Positions 61,208 to 64,000 of a stretch of 64,000 bases of DNA are shown in pieces (within the stretch, counting starts at the first letter, position 1; the number at the start of each line of letters is the position of its first letter). Under the pieces are notes generated by a model, which saw nothing but the letters and a program-made list of their open reading frames with translations, had not been told where the DNA came from and did not search any database. A program made the position numbers and the translations under genes. The DNA is from Lactiplantibacillus plantarum. GTDB lineage: Bacteria; Bacillota; Bacilli; Lactobacillales; Lactobacillaceae. Location: the NCBI RefSeq assembly GCF_014131735.1, contig NZ_CP039121.1, forward strand, positions 1,984,001 to 2,048,000, in the 5' to 3' direction.

Positions 61208-61567
61208 CTAAGCCTGATACGTAATAACGCTACCGACCTTGATTGTTGGTAACTGGTTTGGTGTCAAATAAATGCCGTTTTCCATTGGTTTGGCAGGTAC
61301 TGGTTTGAAGTACAACGTCGCGTGCCCAATTGACGTTAAATTAGCTTCCACTAGTCCCCCTGCAAAGGCCACCGTATAAGTTTGTCGATCGATCGTAATG
61401 GTGCTACCAGCAACTAACGACAGACTCGCGATGGGCTGCTCAAATTTCTGAATCACCGCGATTTGCTGTAATGGTGCCGTGGCCGTTTCATCGAATAAAA
61501 CTAAAATTGGTTCCTTGGAATCGATAGCACTCGCACCAATCGATTGTACTGTTGCAGTTATTGTCAT
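61208..61567 (-). CDS. orphan PTS glucitol/sorbitol IIA-like protein without phospho-His
   Basis: 119 residues from ATG 61567, seven bases after GGGGG. It aligns by eye over its length with E. coli SrlB: N-terminal strand ITATVQSIGASA, APLQQIAVIQKFEQPI at the active-site region, and the signature VEANLTSIGHATLYFKP. The phosphorylated His43 of SrlB is replaced by Gln40, so phosphate transfer is not expected. No IIB/IIC or sorbitol genes lie nearby; its partner gene is an AI-2E family permease. Probably a repurposed fold, perhaps regulatory. Confidence 0.75.
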   Translation of the reverse strand: MTITATVQSIGASAIDSKEPILVLFDETATAPLQQIAVIQKFEQPIASLSLVAGSTITIDRQTYTVAFAGGLVEANLTSIGHATLYFKPVPAKPMENGIYLTPNQLPTIKVGSVITYQA

Positions 61568-61600
61568 ATTGAGACCCCCATCGGTTAATTAATTGCTTTA

Positions 61601-61609
61601 ATTGTAGCA
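61601..61609 (-). promoter_or_regulatory. promoter of the IIA-like/AI-2E operon (-10)
   Basis: Minus-strand TGCTACAAT (61609-61601), an extended -10 box about 34 bp ahead of the ATG. -35 not clear. Confidence 0.5.
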
Positions 61610-61660
61610 TAGTCCTAATCACAGACGCCAATTTGTCATCGCTTACACGGGCCATATCTA

Positions 61661-61669
61661 TGCTATACT
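61661..61669 (+). promoter_or_regulatory. promoter of the lactonase-cutC operon (-10)
   Basis: TGCTATACT (61661-61669), extended -10. A weak TTACAC lies 15 bp upstream. Confidence 0.5.
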
Positions 61670-61698
61670 TGAATTATCTATCAAGGAGGTTTGTTATC

Positions 61699-62718
61699 AT
61701 GCAAGAACGCATTTTATTCGGAACATATACGAAAAAAACAAGCCAAGGGATTTACCAAGGAACCCTTGACACCACTGCCAAAACCTTAACCAACGATGGC
61801 TTACTGGCAGCCACTCAAAATCCCACCTATTTGGCCCTCTCAGCTAAGGATTGCCTATACAGTGTCGATAAGGAAGATGACGAGGGCGGTATCGCTGCTT
61901 GGCAAATCGACGGGCAAACTGCTCACAAACTAAACACCGTTGTCGCACCTGGCACCCCACCAGCTTACGTTGCTGTCGATGAGGCCCGGCAACTCGTCTA
62001 CAGTGCCAACTATCATAAGGGAACGGCCGAAGTCATGAAAATTGCTGCTGATGGCGCGCTGACTTTGACCGATACTGTTCAACATAGTGGCCATGGCCCT
62101 CGTCCTGAACAAGACGGCTCCCATATTCATTACACCGACCTCACGCCAGATAATTGCTTAGCCGTAATCGATTTAGGTAGCGATAAGGTCTATGTCTATA
62201 ACGTCAGCGACGCCGGTCAGTTAAGTGAACAATCCCTGCTCACTATGGAAGCTGGCTTTGGACCACGTCACCTCGTGTTCAGTCCAGACGGCCAATACGC
62301 CTTCTTAGCTGGTGAATTATCGAGTCAGATTGCGAGCTTAAAATATGACGCCCAAACTGGTGCCTTTACGCAGCTTGGCATTGTGAAGACCATTCCTGCC
62401 GACTACACGGCGCACAACGGTGCCGCAGCCATCCGCTTAAGTCACGACGGTCATTTTCTCTACGTCTCCAATCGTGGCTACAATACGTTAGCTGTCTTTG
62501 CAGTAACCGCCGACGGTCATTTGACCCTGATTCAGCAAATCAGTACGGAAGGTGACTTCCCCCGTGATTTTGATTTAGATCCAACTGAAGCCTTTGTCGT
62601 GGTCGTTAATCAAAACACTGATAATGCCACTTTGTATGCACGCGACTTAACGAGTGGTAAACTAAGTCTATTACAAAAGGACGTTACTGTGCCTGAAGGC
62701 GTTTGCGTCCGTTTCTAG
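61699..62718 (+). CDS. 6-phosphogluconolactonase-like beta-propeller protein
   Basis: 339 residues from ATG 61699, behind AAGGAGG. YbhE/Pgl-type seven-bladed lactonase: FGTYTKKTSQGIYQG at the start, DGSHIHYTDLTPDNCLAVIDLG in the middle, FGPRHLVFSPDGQYAFLAGE and LSHDGHFLYVSNRGYNTLAVF later, with the Arg/His set of the family. It would hydrolyse 6-phosphogluconolactone in the pentose phosphate route; related cycloisomerase-like functions cannot be ruled out. An in-frame extension upstream has no ribosome site. cutC follows 15 bp later. Confidence 0.85.
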   Translation: MQERILFGTYTKKTSQGIYQGTLDTTAKTLTNDGLLAATQNPTYLALSAKDCLYSVDKEDDEGGIAAWQIDGQTAHKLNTVVAPGTPPAYVAVDEARQLVYSANYHKGTAEVMKIAADGALTLTDTVQHSGHGPRPEQDGSHIHYTDLTPDNCLAVIDLGSDKVYVYNVSDAGQLSEQSLLTMEAGFGPRHLVFSPDGQYAFLAGELSSQIASLKYDAQTGAFTQLGIVKTIPADYTAHNGAAAIRLSHDGHFLYVSNRGYNTLAVFAVTADGHLTLIQQISTEGDFPRDFDLDPTEAFVVVVNQNTDNATLYARDLTSGKLSLLQKDVTVPEGVCVRF

Positions 62719-62733
62719 TAAAGGATGAAACTC

Positions 62734-63372
62734 ATGTTATTAAAAGAAGTCTGTGTTGAAAATTACACTAACATTCCCGCAGCCATTGCGGCCGGTGCCA
62801 ATCGGATCGAACTCAACGATAACCTATCCGTTGGCGGTACAACGGTCAGTCGTGGTGTAATGGCTGAGGCAGCCAAGTATACCAGTGAACATCACGTGCC
62901 CCTAGTGACCATGATTCGCCCCCGTGGTGGCAATTTCGTTTATAATGATACGGAATTAAAAATCATGGAAGCGGACCTGCTACAGGCTCAATCATTAGGT
63001 GTTGATGGTGTCGCATTTGGTGCTTTGACTGCGGATAATCAGCTTGACGAAGAAGCCTTAGCGTTACTAATTGGTGCAGCCGGTGGCATGTCGATCACCT
63101 TCCACATGGCTTTTGACGCCATCCCTGAAAATCAACAAGCCGCGGCAATTGACTGGTTAGTAGACCATGACGTCGATCGCATTTTGACACATGGCGGCCC
63201 ACTTGATCAGCCGATTGCTGACTGTGTCCCCCACTTGCAAACGACGATCAAACAGGCCGCTGGCCGAATTCAGATCCTACCTGGTGGTGGCATTACCACC
63301 GCCAATGTCGCCGACATCACCACAACGCTCGGCGTCAAACAGGCCCATGGGACCAAGATTATTAATTACTAA
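62734..63372 (+). CDS. cutC: copper homeostasis protein CutC
   Basis: 212 residues from ATG 62734 (MLLKEVCVENYTN), eight bases after AAAGGA; an ATG at 62725 overlaps that site. TIM-barrel CutC family: KEVCVENYTNIPAAIAAGAN, MIRPRGGNFVY, FHMAFDAIPE, ILTHGGPLDQPIAD and ILPGGGITTANV. The role in copper handling is weakly supported in the literature and the enzyme activity is unknown. It is second in an operon with the lactonase gene and has a strong terminator. Confidence 0.92.
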   Translation: MLLKEVCVENYTNIPAAIAAGANRIELNDNLSVGGTTVSRGVMAEAAKYTSEHHVPLVTMIRPRGGNFVYNDTELKIMEADLLQAQSLGVDGVAFGALTADNQLDEEALALLIGAAGGMSITFHMAFDAIPENQQAAAIDWLVDHDVDRILTHGGPLDQPIADCVPHLQTTIKQAAGRIQILPGGGITTANVADITTTLGVKQAHGTKIINY

Positions 63373-63381
63373 GAACTGCCA

Positions 63382-63416
63382 AAAAGGCGCATCTCATTTT
63401 TTGAGATGCGCCTTTT
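63382..63416 (+). terminator. cutC terminator
   Basis: AAAAGGCGCATCTCA/TGAGATGCGCCTTTT, 15-bp stem with a T5 loop; symmetrical, so active in both directions. Confidence 0.92.
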
Positions 63417-63625
63417 GATTGGCGAAGTAAACTAAAAAATTAGACCATTAATCACGGTTATTCAATGGTCTAATATTGGCACAAGCGCCCGCACTAAGCC
63501 AACTTGCCCTGAGCCCTCTTCCGCGAACAAATTGGTCATTGTCAACGCTGATCAATTGGCTCGTGTTCATCATCAATCATGCTAATTAGGATAAACATAA
63601 AACGGACCAAATCTTAATGGTCACT
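63417..63625. other. spacer between converging cutC and the pseudouridine synthase
   Basis: Two hairpins: TTAGACCATT/AATGGTCTAA (about 63439-63471) and a short GACCA/TGGTC (63605-63622) just past the synthase stop, with TTTT on the minus strand. No gene. Confidence 0.5.
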
Positions 63626-64000
63626 TTATGAATTGGCACGTTGATTATGAATAATTAAACGGTTAAGATCAGCCGGTAATGGTGCAAAGGTCGTGAGGGT
63701 CTGGCTAATGAATGGATCATCAAATTCCAGTTGCATGCAGTGCAGTGCTTGGCGCTGAATCCACGGGTCACGAGGACCGCCATAAAGGGCATCACCGATC
63801 AATGGATGACCGCTAGCTGCAAAGTGCACCCGAATCTGATGCGTTCGGCCGGTATGCAGCCGTACCCGGACGACTGTCATGTTACGCAGCCGCTTGACCA
63901 CCCAGTACTCGGTTAAAGACGGCTTACCGTCGGGACGGGTCGTTCGTTTGATAAATGAATCAGCGGCACGACCAATGGGCGCATCTAGCCACCCGTGGTC
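63626..64000 (-). CDS. RluA/RluD family pseudouridine synthase (5' end off window)
   Basis: The last 124 codons run from the right edge to the stop at 63626. LDAPIGRAADSFIKR and the hallmark RVRLHTGRTHQIRVHFAASGHPLIGDALYGG place it firmly in the RluA/RluD group, which makes pseudouridines in 23S rRNA or tRNA. The catalytic Asp motif lies outside the window. The shorter reading from GTG 63901 is only an internal start. C-terminal LPADLNRLIIHNQ is ordinary. The exact rRNA or tRNA target cannot be told. Confidence 0.9.
   Translation of the reverse strand, partial: DHGWLDAPIGRAADSFIKRTTRPDGKPSLTEYWVVKRLRNMTVVRVRLHTGRTHQIRVHFAASGHPLIGDALYGGPRDPWIQRQALHCMQLEFDDPFISQTLTTFAPLPADLNRLIIHNQRANS

Overview
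The window is a chromosomal segment of a lactic acid bacterium. Gene content, protein sequences and gene order fit Lactiplantibacillus (Lactobacillus) plantarum or a very close relative: a pyruvate dehydrogenase operon, a WxL cell-surface (csc) cluster, and a dcw cluster running mraZ-rsmH-ftsL-pbp2x-mraY-murD-murG-divIB-ftsA-ftsZ-sepF-ylmG-ylmH-divIVA-ileS. All species statements come from recognising the proteins, not from a database search.

Layout. 1-7.6 kb: a degenerate L-lactate dehydrogenase-like gene cut by the left edge, then pdhABCD on the minus strand with a promoter and a candidate CcpA site, divergent from def (peptide deformylase), and a small membrane-anchored protein. 7.7-11.2 kb: rpoY-rnjA (RNA polymerase epsilon subunit and RNase J1), a diacylglycerol-kinase-like lipid kinase, and a short coiled-coil protein. 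11.3-16.4 kb: two insertion sequences of different families (ISL3-like and IS1182-like) on either side of a LysM / NlpC-P60 peptidoglycan endopeptidase with a long Ser/Thr/Ala linker. 16.4-21.5 kb: prs, recD2, a TPR protein and a histidine phosphatase. 22-25.3 kb: a three-gene WxL surface cluster with a candidate cre site. 25.5-27.6 kb: KtrAB potassium uptake.

27.8-33.3 kb: sulfur and nucleoside housekeeping genes (mnmA, a DUF1831 gene, iscS, mtnN, a small membrane protein, a Nudix ADP-ribose pyrophosphatase) and dapF. 33.6-50.9 kb: ileS behind a T-box leader, then the division and cell-wall cluster up to mraZ, which has three promoter-proximal 10-bp repeats, and a DUF3397 membrane protein. 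51-58.1 kb: corA, a 39-residue DUF4044 membrane peptide, ftsK, trmL, an NAD(P)-binding protein and brnQ. 58.4-64 kb: rlmA(II), a cysteine-free (zinc-independent) ribosomal protein S14 behind a Zur-box-like site, an AI-2E family permease paired with an orphan sorbitol-IIA-like protein that lacks the phospho-histidine, a 6-phosphogluconolactonase-like beta-propeller with cutC, and the C-terminal part of an RluD-type pseudouridine synthase cut by the right edge.

Most of the window is core genome. The accessory parts are the two insertion sequences, the WxL cluster and the degenerate dehydrogenase. The least ordinary signals are the self-insulating architecture of the two insertion sequences (terminator-like hairpins inside their ends, and in the ISL3 element an upstream repeat able to pair with the transposase start), two catalytically degenerate paralogues (LDH-like, sorbitol IIA-like), and the Zur-type site ahead of the zinc-free S14 gene. 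No CRISPR array, tRNA, rRNA, prophage or replication origin was seen.
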